NCBI RefSeq assembly: GCF_000006565.2
Contig: NC_031480.1
Coordinates: forward strand, 1,566,144 to 1,630,143
Direction: 5' to 3'
DNA: 64,000 nucleotides
Origin: Toxoplasma gondii ME49
Lineage: Eukaryota > Apicomplexa > Conoidasida > Eucoccidiorida > Sarcocystidae
Positions 12,161-27,100 of this stretch are shown piece by piece. Under the pieces are notes generated by a model. The model saw only the letters and a program-made list of their open reading frames with translations. It was not told the DNA's origin and ran no database searches. Position 1 is the stretch's first letter. Every line of letters begins with the position of its first letter. The translations under genes and the position numbers were made by a program.

Positions 12161-15100
12161 GTAAAACTCTTATGTCTCTTTGCCCACAGTGTTACGGCAC
12201 ACGGGGATTCAGACATCCCGAAACTGACTTGCGCTCGTAAGCCCGTATAGTACTACCAGGTTGCCGTCTCATCTGCGGGACAGAACCACATGCTGTAACG
12301 TTTACTCGCTGGCACCTAAAGGGATGCTGAATACTGGATAGATGCATGTCTTGGGAACTAGAGTGTACCACAAATGAAACAGTCTCAACTCGCAGCTTGG
12401 CTGTACCCCCTCACGGTCATACCACGCTCCCCCGTATCGTGGTCGGCTGCGTGAGTGGCAAAACTTGTGGCGACTGAGAAATGTGTGGAGTGATGGGGTA
12501 ATACAGTAACTGTTTACACAGTGATACCAATTGAATCCATATGGAAAAACGAGAAGCTGCGCATGGATGTGTCCTACAACCACAGCTCGACGTAGAAATT
12601 GTTAACTTGCATTTTGATGGTTTTCCTCGTTAGATGCTTGTGGTTCCACTATGTTTCGCTAGCTGGAGAATATATGGCTCCAGGGCGCGAGTTGACTTAG
12701 GCATAGTTGGGAGGCAGTCGAAACAATCGAATTTGCCCCACCTTTTGACGAAGTGACCGGTCCTACCTTGTTGGTGTCTTCTTCAGCGACGACAGTGAGA
12801 GAGAACTCCGAGACGAAGCCACTGTCTCAAGGACAAAATGCTGCCGCCAATCCCGCAAGACGCTCCGTCTCCACGTCGCAGGCGCTGTCCTTTTTCGACT
12901 CCATGCGGCCGGGACCGTATAAAGGAAGATCATCAGTATACTCAAACGCCGGCCCGGATTGCTACAACCTGGCTGCCACCACTTTAACTGTGCCCAAGGG
13001 TCTGTGCACGGAGACGTGTGTTCTGGTCTGGAAGGACGGGAAAAAACAGTATGCATCATGTAAAGACAGGGTAACATGCTTCTTGCGTGATTACACGTCG
13101 CGTCAGGTGCAAGCTGCGCAAGCTGGGATACCGCGCAAGCTGTCTGCCGCTATTTCCAGAGAGTGTTCTTTTGGTGAGTCGTCCACAAAGACAGACGGCC
13201 GAGAGGCTACATTTCGACAAGTTACGGCCTCGGCTCCAGTTTGATAGAGGGTGGACTGATGAAAACGGAAAGGGAATGCTTCTTACGAAACACAAGCGGG
13301 TTGCTGGTAGAAAATATTGACGGGGCACACCTATACGCCTTACACAAGTTTCCTCCTCCCGACTCTGTCCTCGCGGGAAAGTGTAAGTGTGCCACGCCCA
13401 AGGGGGCAAAATACCTGCGTGAAACTGCCCTAAGCTAAGCTGTAAGAGACGATGTATCTGTCAGGTTGTTTGGCTACAAACAGGAATTTGTTTCAGTCAT
13501 CGAAGAGCATGTTTCGCCGATGTGGTGTGTTCCTTGTACTTGCAGTGTCGAAATCCCCTCATCTTCCTCTCGATCAGTTTCGTAAGCCGTTTACACTCTC
13601 CACACACTCTCAAAATAAACAGAGAAACGCACTTCTTTGCCATGTTGCTTGATGTCTGTTGTTGTCCTTTGCTTGAGTCATCTTCACGCCGACGAGCTGT
13701 TTTGCCCGAGTCACTGAGTAGTACCGCATCTGATGTTGGGTGTCTAATGCCACCGCAATCCAACCTGTTTGACTGTGACGTGGAGCCCACCATGCGAAAC
13801 ACGACGGGAAAATTTGGAACTATCTGCTGCAGGAAGAACAGAGCATCGACGCTTAGGTTCACCTATGTGTCTCCTCTAGAGGCAACTGCGACAGAGGGGG
13901 CCCCCGCGTTCTACAGACGCGGATCTCCGGTAACAATACTGTGTTTCTTGCCCTCAAACAGGTTCTTGTTCTGCGTTACGCTGGAGAATGAAATGGCCAA
14001 AATAGGATTCACCTCTCATCGAGTGGGCGCAAGTGAAACTGGGATCACCAGAAGTGAGCAACAGGATGTACCGACCGGTTCCGCGCGAGTTTCCTCTGCC
14101 TTTGTGCGATGCCGCAGAACACATGTTTATTTTGTCGGCATCAGACGTGGAGCATCATGGCAGCTGGGATGCCGCGTCAGCCTGTACAGCAGGCCAACGT
14201 CTGGATGTCGCTGGAGCGCTTGTTGGGCCGAAAGCCGTGGTTGCAGGAACTGCTGCAGAATCGGTCGGTTGCGAAAGCATAAATGTAACCAGTCATCTCA
14301 AGGACATTTGTGCGGAGGCAATAAAGAATCCAACTGAGCGTTGCATTATAGAACCCAGCGTGTACTCCAACATCATCTCAAAATTTTCGTGCAATGTCAA
14401 GGAGACACCATACCTTGCCCTCTACGTCACCTGCATCGATGGTGAGTTGCCGACAAAGCATGAAAACATCCAAAGGAAAATCCATAAGACATTTCGCAGA
14501 CCGTGTGCTTTGACAAGCTGTTAGGCGCAGCTTGTGGTGTCGTTGTTGTCTCCGTTCAAGAGTGACACTGAACAACGAAACCCGGCATTCTGCTCACAGT
14601 ATTCTCTCGTGTAAGTCTGAGGTCAGCTGGACGCACTCCACGCAAAGAGGATGCGCGCCACGAGCGGTTTCTTCACACACGATATGACAATCTTGTGTCG
14701 TGAAGACCCCACAAATGTCCTCTTTTTGCACCGGCGTTTCCTAGCGAGGCTCGTCTCTTCACGTCGCAACGCGAGCCACTGCCTCGATCTATAATCCGTG
14801 TTAATGGTCGAGCCCTGCTGTGTGGATCCGTAGGCATGGGAAGGGCGCAGTGTCAGCTTTCGTAGCATAGCCATTCCACAGAACGTCGACAGCAGATGCT
14901 GCAGGTGGCGAGGGGTTTCGTGGTTTGGTGTAATACTTACGGGGTTGTTCAGTGGACCTGCTCTGCCATGTCAAGCCCTCGTGACAGCGGCACAGCTGCA
15001 TGCCCCTTCCGCACCTGACTTGGCATTTCCTTTTAGCCGCTGTTGCTACCGGTGAAAGGTATGTGTGAAAGTCTTTCATCTACCTGGAGGTGTCAGTTGT

Positions 15101-18100
15101 CGGCAGCAGGACGAGGAATGGGGCTGGAATATGGCATCGCGGTAGCCAAGTTTCAGCTGCTAGTTTCGCGTGCTCACTGTGCAGCTGCATGCGAGAAGAA
15201 GCTAAACTGTTGCTCGCTGACCAACTGGCCAACCGGGTGTAGGACTTTGCTTGTCGGACTTACAGCGCAAAAGAAACCTCCAACAGGCTACCACTTTTCA
15301 GGACTTCTGGCGGTGCGTACGATGCGTATGCGTGTGTACCGTCTCTCAGGACAATGACAAAGGGGAAGCGTTTCCTATTCGCTGTGTTTGTCTCGCATAC
15401 TTGTTTGAGGCCGGTCCTCATCGTTCTGTTTTTGCGACGGGTGTTGCGGGCCACGAATATAACGGCACTTGAGGTTTTGTTGCTGTCTTTCATTATACAG
15501 TTAAAGTGGATGACGACGTGGGGTGCAAAGTCGTCACACCGGCTAGTTCTCAACCCGATCCAGGTAATGTAATGTCTGAACAAGTGGAGCGGATTGATCT
15601 ACCCAGGGGCAACACCGGTTCGTGAACACAAACCCTCACCTAGTTACCTGAGCATAGCACCAGTGTGTCATATTCTGCACATTGGGCATTCGTGGAAAGT
15701 CAGTCACCTGGGAGAGCTACCACACAGGACATCCATTTTCATCGCGTCCTCTCTGTGGCCAGACATGCTTGAATACTGACTCTTTCAAGGGATCAAACAG
15801 AGCGATTTGAGCCGCAGCTAGGATGTACCATACCCGCGTAACGCTACGGCTTATGCAAGACTTTCTATCGGTGTTTCGCTAGACTGCATCGACACAAAAA
15901 TAGTGTGCAGGCTTTTATACGGCAGGTAGAGACCGTGTGTTATGGCTGCGGTTCTTGCGCACCTTGAGCCTTCTCGGTTCACTTACGGATTGCCGCTTAC
16001 TTCTCATCCGTACCCTTTCTCCTTTTTTTGCAGAAGGTCCGTTGATGCTTACTGCAACATGAGACATCTTAGCACCTGTCTATGTGACAAGCGATGGGTT
16101 CCCCTTGGAGCTTCGCGCCTCATCAAACTACGGGTGCCGTCCTATAGTTGAGCGTGAAAGTCGGAATGAATGAGTCGCATATAAAGGCAGAAGAGGCTGC
16201 GAAGGAGAGATGCCACGAGTTGGTTTCAGTGGTCCTGACAAGGCCAGGGAAAGGATACGCTCTCACAGTATTACAAGATTCTCGTCTGTCTCAAACTCAA
16301 TCCTCCAGTTCGCTTGCGGCCTCAACCTTGTTTGGAAAACACTCACACAGTTTCACGAAAGCGCCTCATACATACTTACACGCAGGTATCTCACACATAT
16401 TATGTTCATCTGTGCTTAGTGGTCTTTTCACGTGGGAACTGCGCTTGTACAAAAGCATCCCCGTCTCGCTCTTCCAGTTCCTAAAGTTCTCCGTCGGCGT
16501 GGCCGTTGCAACAACCTTTGTTGTGTATCTCCGTGGCTAACCTGTTTTTTGTGTTCTGGTGTTAGATAGCATCATGTACTGACACTAGATTCTTGCCGCG
16601 AGAACCCGTTCACGAGACTAGACTGGTCTAGATACGAACCACGTGTCCTGCCGTGGCGTATGACTCACAAGAACTCCCTGTCATACGGTGGTATTGTATG
16701 ATTCGTGAACCGGAAGAAAGTCTGTTCGTTGCCCGCAGGAGGATGCACCTGCCCCAGTGGGACCGTCCAGTGCTCACTAGATGAGTCGCGCCTGTACGGC
16801 GATGTCATGAGTGGCATTGCTTACGGATACACGGTTCATACCAAACACAACCGCGGGTATGGCTGTGCATGCGGAGCCCTCTATCTGCGTCCACTAATAT
16901 GGGCGCAGTCCACAACTATGGCGTTGTTACTCTGCCTGATTTCTTGCATAAACAACAGTGCGAGGGTGGGCATGTGAGGCAGCTGGAGAATCTTGTTGAC
17001 AGCCATCCTGGCACGCTCCTCGGTTTAGAAGCTGAGATTTGTTCTAGAAAACCGCTGGTCAAAAACATAATTCGGATTCTTTTGCCCACCGTTGAAACTA
17101 TCACTTCATTGGGAAACGGGTCTGAAGAGGAACTCGGCTAACCTGCTGGGATAGTGGACTGCACAAGAAAGTGGAATTGCTTCCCGTACATATAACATGA
17201 AGGTGTGAGGAAGGGTAGAGGACAGGCGAGTAGCTTGCCTGCCTCGAGCGACGGGCGTCAGGGACCCTCTGTGCAGACTGTAATATTCAGCGACAGGCTG
17301 TCGTCTTCTCTGAACGGGGTATATCTGCGGTCACTGCTTTGACAGGGATGTCTGCATCCGCGGTGGGACGACATGCGAAGCATGGATACCAGCTTGATGG
17401 CGACCTATAAGCACAATCGTGCGACGAGGAATCACGCGTCAACGACACGACTGCTTGAACGCTTCTCTCTCATAATCGTTTCCCCGGACGAAGCTCGATT
17501 TGATAGATTGAAGCATGCTAGTCCCCTGTGGTCCTTTTCAAATGTGTCCAGCTTTAAAAATGGCAACGTCACGGCTTTCCAGACACCTTTTTGTTCGGGA
17601 GCCACAGTCAAAGTGGCGTGCAAGAACGCACCTGACTCGGCATCAAAAAAAGGTAGGTGACCGTCATATTCGTCGTCATGAACAGCCCAGTAGACGAGCG
17701 GGGAAGAGAAGAGCATGTCGAGGCAGTCCATTCCCTTCTGAATCCCATTTGTTTTGCGAGGGGAGTTGTGGGGCCGAGTGGCGTTCGCAGCTGAAAGGAC
17801 GAGTAGATAACCTGTTTACATGGTAAACTGAAGTGTCGAGCCAAATGTCGCTGGTACACCCAATCTAATCGCAGAGTCTGTGACAACATCGTTCAACCTC
17901 CTGGTGCCCGATGTCGGGCTCAGTGGCGCATAGGTAGGGCGGGTTAACCTCGCCACATGCCAAGAGAGGCCACAGATGGAAGGAGCTATCTTCAATATTA
18001 AGATGCTGCCACCCAACGCTTCTAGCCGAGGCACAAAACACTTCAGTCGAGACCAGAAACGCGGCCACGTGCCGGAATGTGATAAAGTTTTCTTTTCCAG

Positions 18101-21100
18101 GATAAGACTGGCGCACAGGAGATCAACCAGAACTCATTTGCGGGTCTCTCCGCTACGGGGTCCAGCGATTTGCGCTTCATGCAGTGGATCTGCTGCTTTG
18201 ACGACTGTACAGTTCCGCGTTATGCCTGCCACCAAGCAGCTCTCTCTCGGGTGTCATACTGTCGGCAATGAATTCCAAAAGAATCCCTTGGCTGCACAGA
18301 CGGCTGCTGCGCTCAATAGTCTTCCTTGCACGGCATCTTCACCTTGAAGTTGACCCCGGTGGTTCCCTGCTAGGTTCGAATGCGTGCTGAAGCACTGCGC
18401 AGCCATCAAACCGTTTCGCAATGCGTTCTGGACACTGACGCTGTTCCAAGTTTTTTTCGCCACCGCCTTGTATATAATTGTTGACGAGGTGGGTTTATTG
18501 GCACAGGAGAGCCGGCAACGACGGCATGGCTGGACAGAGGACCAAACTGCTATAAACCAACGGACTCCGACAGTAGGCAGATGTGCAAATTCGCGTGTCT
18601 AAAGCTATGGAATCCTGCGGATGGCGCCCTGGTCAACGTGAACACCCCTTTCGACGACTTCAAGGACCGCATTAATTCAGGGCGCTTGACTGTCATGGAG
18701 CTGACTGCAGACGGAAACGCGGCTATTCGTAGCTGCGACTGGGGTGAGTTTTCCACGTGAAAAATTTGTCTTCCGATTGACCATCACCGTACGGGCCGCA
18801 GTTGCGAGGATGCTTCCAAACAATTACATCAAAGGGCAGAAGGCATCTGTTTTCCATGAGCACCACGTGGGTCACGTTGCTGTTCGACTCCGCAGTCTAT
18901 CAAAACGCTCATTCAAGTCGCTACGGATGATCATATGCTCTGGGATAGCTGTGCCGATGGCGAGATGCAGATAGAATGGTGGACAGATCCTTTGCAAAGT
19001 GTGAGGCGGCTGGCGTGTCTAGGTAAAATCCGTGTCTATGGCGCAGCCACACCACCCGCCTGGCTCGGCGGAATCCGACGTGAGGATCTGCCTCAGCGGG
19101 TCTGTGCTAAACGAAATGTATCGCAGTAGGACCCTATCTCTAGCTGATTTCATGCCGCTGCGCTGCGATATGGAAAGGCATCTTCAGCTATCTTTCATGT
19201 CTCTTCACTTGCCGCGTGTCGTGGATCCCGCGCTGTCATTGCCTAGCCAAGCACCTGGTTTTTGGGCGTGTATGTTTCAGCAAAAAGAATACGCTTCGCT
19301 CCTGCCGAGCAGTATGGTGAGTTGTACAGGGAAAACACAGAGACAGCGACCCCAGAGAGCGGGACAAGAGGGGATGGCTCCGTGCTTGTCTGATCACTCC
19401 AGTTCATAGCTGCCAACATGTACAGACGCCAGCTTTGCTTCCTGGTTTCTAATAATACAAAGAAAACGACTTAGATGTGCATGTTAACAGTTCACATCTT
19501 TAAAGCTTCGCGCGCGTCTTCCACGCAAATGGGGAGGGACCTTCGTTTAGAACAGAGATGCCCGTAGACAAGATGCTGTGGATGTCGATATAAAAAGATC
19601 GCATGTTCAGACACGGATGGCGTCGACCTCCTACTTGTGAATATTGGCCCAGTCTGACTTCCGTTGGGGCACGACTGGGCTGAAAGTAGCGACTGCTGGT
19701 ACAGTGTGTGGAACACGACATGGCACCCTCTGCGGACAAAGCGGCCGGTATACCTTGCCGTCCACACTAGCGTTCGAGCTTCCAGCCTTCATGTTAAGTC
19801 GAGCAGGGAAGGGGAGTGCGATTTCTCGGTTGCTTTAATACAGTGGGTCAGCCGAGTGTGTTCATGAGCCTAGCAGCGTCCGAACAGTTTTCATATTCCA
19901 CTGTCTACGACCACACAAGTGCTGAACGGCACGGGTTGCAGCGCTTTTGTCACTCTTCATGGCAGAATACGAAACGTGGACGACGAGCGAGGCGCTGACT
20001 AACTTTTGTCCGAATTCTGGGACGCTGCAGATTGTTCGAGCTTTTCTTGGTTGCTCATATGTAAGGTGACGAGGAACAACATGGCAAGGAAGAGAATCTG
20101 GACACATCGAGACACTGTTCGTCACACGAGTGTGTATCATGATACTGCAGGAAAGTGTGTACCGCCGTATGAGATGTCCATTATTATGGTCGTTGATGCC
20201 GCAAGTGAACCCGTCCTCAACAAACGTTGCCGATAGTGTCTTTTCTCTGCTGACTTATGAAACTTGCTCCGATGCCTTCCACCCGCAGAGGCTGTTTTAG
20301 ATTGGCCTGCATGCGTGCTTGATACGTCTCTACATGACAAAATCCCCTGGTCTCGCCGTGACGCACGGCCACGTCAGCGGTCAGCAAGAGCGTTTTCTGC
20401 ACTCAGTGGATAGTGGCATAGGCATTAACATATATTGCTATTGTTTGTAGATCTATATACGTCTGTACAGGGATTCATGAACGTCCTGTTGCTGACTATT
20501 GCAACAGGGGTAGTGGAGAACGGGAGATCAGGCGCCAACTGCTGTTGTGTAGTGCTTTTTCTGTATAGTCACTTGTTGACGGCAACGAGTCGCAGAATTG
20601 CAACTACGTGGACATCACTAAAGAGGTCACCAAGAAGTGCGGTTCCGCTTGGCGGAGCAGCAAGAAAGGATGTACGCTGGGTGCAGACGAACTCGTTGCT
20701 GAGGCAGATGCTTGCGAGACATCCTGCGAGGGAGAGTGGGGTATCCATCTCTATTACAACTGTACACCAGGTGAGTTGCTTTTGTTGGATATATTTTCTG
20801 TGAGGATTCAACCGCACATCCGCAAGGATTTTGGGTATATACAAATGCAGACACATATGGGGAGGGGGGGAGTTTGATGTTTGAGTGGCGGTCACGTGTG
20901 AATGGGTTTCCGGCTTGCTTGAATGTCCCACGTGCAGAAACACCGAGCGCCAGCTGCAGCCTACATCAAGCTACTACGGGACTGGATGAGACCGAAAACG
21001 AATACGCCTGTGGCTGCCCGTACCTGGCAGAAATGTGCGACTTGGAACAAGCCGAAGTATGAGCTATGAGCTACGGTCGTCAGATCCATGTCAGATAAGC

Positions 21101-24100
21101 GATACTTAGATGCTGGTTGCGACTGATGGTGGAGGCGGCAGGCAATACACATGGCGAACTCTGGCGTTATACTTCGTGCTTCGAGCTCCGGTTCAATATC
21201 TGAGACCCTGAAGATGTAGATAGGAGCGTTAAGAAGCGTTAAGCAACTAGAGGTCCACATTATGCACTGCATGGCTCATGTTCAACTCGTGCAAACAGCT
21301 GTTAGAGAGACAACTACTCCGCCGCCAACACGCCTATTGTGTGGAAGTCTGTACAGCATAGATGATGTCCAGCGATCGTCCTTGCTGCGCGTGATATGGT
21401 TTTATTTGCATCGTTTGCCACTATGAACTCTGTATGTTCTTCTCTTTTCGCGATACTGTTCAGACCAGTACAGTGTGGAAAGATACCGTTCGCGGATACA
21501 CTGTCGCCATCCTTAAGGGCAATCTAACTTACGGATTGAACGGAGGTTATAAGCGCTACCACACCACCACTGTCAGCTCGGACACTTGCGAGTCAACAGG
21601 ATCGCGGGTCCTGTGCAAGCGTATGTCAGCAATCACATGAAGCTTCAGCTCAGGCACCGGTGCAGCATTGTGCCAGTTATGACGAGCAGTCTTGAGGAGT
21701 GCCGGAGTCTTGGGATTTAGACAGCCAGACGAAGCACAACCAGAGGCGGCCTGGGAGACACCATCTGTGCTTTGGCTACGGACTTTCTTTTATTGGAACA
21801 ACAGACAGCGGAAAACTGGCTGCGCCGAACCGAGCGTAGCTAAGAAAACAGAGTGGCTAGGTGTTTCATTGCAAGGGGAGCCTCTGGACTGGTTTTCGTT
21901 TGAGGTACTCCCCGCTAACATGAAACCGCATTTTTGTGACTGGGATCTTATGTGTCAGCTCCGCCGGCCTCCATCGAGCTTTCCCCGCCGAATCAAAGTA
22001 AGTCCTCCCCATGTTAGGGTAGAGACGGGAGTCAGGTATCTAATAAACGACACATGGGAGTTTCTGCGTGTCCTATATGATTGCGCGGCATGAACGTCTA
22101 CCAACGGTATGGGGACAGCACCGCGTCTCCGAGCATCCGCCCCATCAGTATGCACACTAGTCATTGCGTAGGTACCTGCAGTGTTTCATTTTGGTGCCTG
22201 GCCTTTTGCTAGATGAGGCATCTACGAACGCTCCGGTCGCTCCCGACAGCATACAAAGCGGTACCACACTGATCGAATCACCTGTCAACAAGCCAGATCC
22301 CCAGCGGCGTGGTGCTTTCGTCGGAATTGGGATCGAATCAATTGGACGTTTATCATCTGCGTCATGTGAACAAGAGCACATCTGTTAACTCTAGCTTCGA
22401 TGGTGCCGCAATAATATTATGGGAAGCCATCTGGTTGTGTAAGCCGGCTCCGCGAGATCACGGAGAAATCGAGCAGGCTGTCAACGGAGACTGCTCCTGA
22501 GGCAGGACTGCTATGTTTTGCAATGTCGCGGCCGTTGACATTTATAGCTTGTTCGTTCTTACGGAAATTTCGGAAGCACAATGCGTATTGTAGTGTGGTG
22601 AGTCATGTGGCACTCAGCGCCGGATTGCACCACAAGCTTCTCCACCAAAACGGGGGCGTCGTCTTCGGATGATGGTCTCTGTGTTAATGAGTGCATCATC
22701 GCAACGCAGGTATGTGTTCTCCACTAGACATCCAGCGCAATCACCTTTGCGCAGGTGAATTTAAACGCAACCCTGGCTGAAGAGTCACTCGATACTTTAC
22801 CGATGACCTTTCCCCTTGCCGACTTCGACGCTGCGAGGCGAAGAACCATGGTGGTGCTGCGCTCAGATCGGATATTCCTAGTGCACTGTATGAGACTGGT
22901 AGACTAGAGCTGAAATTTAACCAACGGGGCAGTTGTACCACTGACAAGAAGAGGCTATTCACCGAGGTGCATTCAGTGCGTGTGTAGCACCAGATTAGTT
23001 GTAAATATCGTCACGACATTCGGCACCTGCTAGTCTCGGCTTTACCTCAGCATATCGTTGCTGGCAGGGCCTTGCACGTCAGGAGATGAGAAGTGTCGTC
23101 CACGACTCGCGGTGAAGCCAGTTTACCTATCGTGGTCTGAGGTGGGTTGTCTTATGTTACTTGCAGGGGGAGTGTTCCAAAGCTACTAACGCCTGGCTGT
23201 GTGTGGTGAAAAAAGTGTCAAACTGCTTTATTCCGAACAAAGCAAAATCAACATGCTTCATCGAGACCGAGGTTGGGAATTACCAAGCTGAGTTTCAAAG
23301 TTGTTCCTGCCCGGAAGCGTCGATGCCATGCACGGAAGAAGAAGTCGAGGCTACCAGATATGAGTGGGAGCCGACGTTTGCACCCGACAATGCATACATT
23401 GTCGTCGCGCCCAACAAAGTTCTTGGACCGACAAAAACCATCCAACCCGACTACGGCATGGCGGCCGAACCTGGATGTGGCAGCTCGCGGTACAAACGCG
23501 TCTTCTGTCGCGGTAGGATCGCGCTGAAAAGCACGTGACGTTTACGGGCAGAATCATTCCGTACCCGACGGCGCACGCGTTTACCGATGCAAGGGGAAGT
23601 GTGGCTGCCAGCAATTTCGAACGCATGTCCGTCCGTGGGGGTCCTGGGTGTCAGTCGCATGTCTAAAGGCACCACTGGATTTTGACCGGAACACAGCTCA
23701 CGACACGAACCCGCCATTCGTACGCACGCTTGTCTGACATTCGAAATATGGCTGGCGGCTGTCTTGACTGTGACTGCATTCTGGGAGATGTCCTGTGCCT
23801 TTGCGTTTGTTTTAGGTACTTCCGGTAACACCAGTGTCACCCGATACGGTAAGGGAAAGTAGAGAGATACCGGTCGGATCTCTCACTCCCCTTGGCGCGG
23901 GCTTCTAATGAGAAAAGGTGCTACCAGAACTGATTGCGATTTCGTAGCCGATGTCCTACAACAGGGTAGCGTGGGTTGGTCATAGTTACTTGATTTCCGG
24001 GGGCATGGGAACTGACATCTAATGAATGAAGCCGTGGATATGTATCGAGGGTGCACAGAGTTTCCGTTTGTGAGAGTCCTGCCGGTGCGTAGAGGTAGTT

Positions 24101-27100
24101 CAAATTTGAGCTTCGGGTAATTATGAAGTGTTGCCAGGGGGGGGACGCTGTCAAGAAATTCTAGCAGCGGAGCAGCCTGTGAAACAGTGGATCAAATGCA
24201 CCCAGAGGTTGACCAAAATGCCCAGCAGAAGTCATAGAAACATGTCATCATTGTGACTTACTGCTACGGTGACTTGTTGTAGTGGTAACAGTTTCGTCCG
24301 CGGCACTCTGCTCAAAGTTTGCTGTTGGGATAGTGAAACAAGAGAATCGTGCGGCACGCTGGGCGGTGGGACATGGGGTCGGCATTTTACCATGAATTAG
24401 TCGAACAGGTGGTCCATGTCCGTGCTGACTTACTTGCAGGTGACGCTTCTGGCTAGTGTGTCTCGGGGAACTTCTCGTGAATACGTCGCAGTTTGTCGAG
24501 CGAACCCGAGCGTCGTGTTCTCTTGGTTTTGTCCGGAGCACAAAATTTGTCAGACTGTTTGTGCAGGTGCTGGGAAGGACGCCGCCTCGTTGCGGCAGGA
24601 ATTCGTGGAATCGATGCTGCACAGTGCTACTAGACAACGCGTTGAAGACGTGACAATTTATTGCACGACTATCTTGGTTTCTGGTTTTTTGAACAGATGC
24701 AACGGCAGATTGTGAAAATGCTAGATCTTTGGATGCTTCGGTGATCTCGGACTTCGAGTGCCGCTATGGATGCAGCACTCGGATTAAAAAGTGCAAGGCC
24801 ATCATGACTCAAAACCCCGATGTGCACGAGAGTGAATATGCTTGCTACACCGCTCAGCTAAACACCATCCCAAAGCTGCGACAATGCTTGGTAGAAAGCA
24901 GTAAGTTTTCCCCAGCCCCACACCCTCACGAAACAGTCTAAGCTCGACGTTACCGCATCTGTGGCACTTCATCACAGGGAAATTCAGACAGAGTTGCCGA
25001 AAATGATGCTCAGGACTCACGTATTCGTGTACTACTGGCGACGGCAGGTGTAGCTGCTTCTTTGCGTGGTCAGTGCCCACGAATTGTCTGAAAAACATTT
25101 GAAGCTGGGGAACTGAAGCCTCGCACGGGTTAAATGGCCAAATCAAATCCGGACTGCGTGAAGCCTCCCCCTTGGGTCGGATTGACGAACTACTTGGCCT
25201 GGCGTAAAGTTAATTTTGTATCGGTGGACTGAAATCTAAACGTTTCTGTCGGGTCTCGGATGTTTTGGAGAAACGAACCTGCGCCTGGACAGACCGTGAA
25301 TCTGAGTGTTGCTCTGTAGGATGTGAAGGGATGCGGTTCGAGTAGATGCCTAGCGTCATTTACACGTGAGAACAACGTTTGCAGCCAAGTTGGCGGCGCC
25401 TTAATTTCGTTGACGTTAGGCCGGTACTCCTGAGCCCTGTAGTATTGTGGGATATGCCTGACACCTCTTTGTTCGTCGTTTCCCCCTAGGTCAGAGACAT
25501 GTGAAAACGTCTCGCGACTGTTGTTTGTCTCTCTGTCTTTCGCATGTGTGTCTTGCAGAACTAGTTGATCCAGAAACTGGTGGTGAGTTCTCCGCTGCGG
25601 TGGTCGCTCGGTTTGTCATGTGCCTCTGGATCACCCTAAAGATGATTGTACCGATATCCGGACTCCTCAGAGTTCTTCGTCCTCTTACGACAAAGGAGTT
25701 GCAACAGAAACTCCCAGCGAAAATGCAAGTTACCGTTTATTGTGGTTCACGCTATCATATGCTTGTTTGCTGATGTCAAAGAGTAAATGCAGAGACGCCC
25801 TCAGCTCAGGAATGGCTCTCTGAAGGATAAGCCAAGAAAACAATTTGGCGAAGTAACAATCTGCAAGTTGTGGAGAGGGGATCGGTTCTGTTGTGGCCTG
25901 TGTGGCACCTCGACCGACAGTTTCTACAACAAGACGATCTTGTGAATCCAGTCCTCCCAGCCGTCTTCCTTTATCTGTTGGCATATGTGATGAGTCAGGT
26001 AGTCCCGGTCGCGCTTACGCTATTTGAACAGATGCACAAACTCGACGAATCTGCGGCGCGTAGTAATGGTCGAATGTTGTCATGTTCTTCTGCAGTCGGA
26101 AGCATGGAGGCAGGCTTTATTGTCGTGACGCAGGAGTGGACGTCGGTCGCCTTCAAGAAAGAAATTGAGAATCCTGTCGTCGTCACAAGTGAGATTCTCA
26201 TGGCAGCCAATTGCCAATGGCTGACCACGGCTTTCAGCGTGTGTCCCCTATGGAGGGATCGCCCATGGAGGAAAGTTAGCTTCCCAGCCTTTTGTTGTCA
26301 GTCTTGCCCAACATCTGTGCCCGTAGTGTATAAGACCTGCGATGGAAGACGAACGATTCTTTCACGAATACGCTGTCGCCGCATTAACATTAGAGTTATC
26401 TCCACTTAGTTGTGTCCGAGGTGCTCGCCACCGAAATCACTCTCAAGCGCAGAGACCCCGTGTTGTCACACCTGCTGCACATCTGAAACGGATCTATGGC
26501 TTGGCCAACCCAGGAAGGATGACTGTGACCACACGGTTTGTCGCCACGTTGCGCGACTGAATTGTCTCGTATATCCACAACTGACTCCCGTGCCGGTGAT
26601 TTGTCACTCAACTCGTCTGCAGGCCTGCCGGCGACGACGAACGCGGTCCCTGTCATCCAGGTCAAGGGCGTCAACTCAACCGGTTTCAAGATTCGGATGA
26701 AGAACGACTTTTGTTCCGTCGGTAAGTGACTTGGTGAGCTATCGTTTGCTGTTTCGTCGTGACACTTCAAGGGACATTGTCATCTTACAGACTTCGGCTA
26801 CTCCCGTGGGTTTCAGCCTTCGCTTTTGGCGGGTGCGACTAACACTGGTCTACGGTTCCTCTCTGATAGACAGCAGAGGAGTATCCTGTCGTCGGGTGTC
26901 AGCGTGGCATCTCCTTGCAGGGTTTGCGTCGCCGTACACCAGTGTTGGGTGGCTTGCCTCGAGTCAGGGGACGTTTCTCGTCAGTGGAGCCAAGAGCTAC
27001 GTTCGGGTCGGCACCACATTGGCTTCCCTGAATCAACCCACCACGATACGACATCTCCCCCGTATGAATTCTGCCGCGGTAAGCACCGCAGCGTAGCGTG

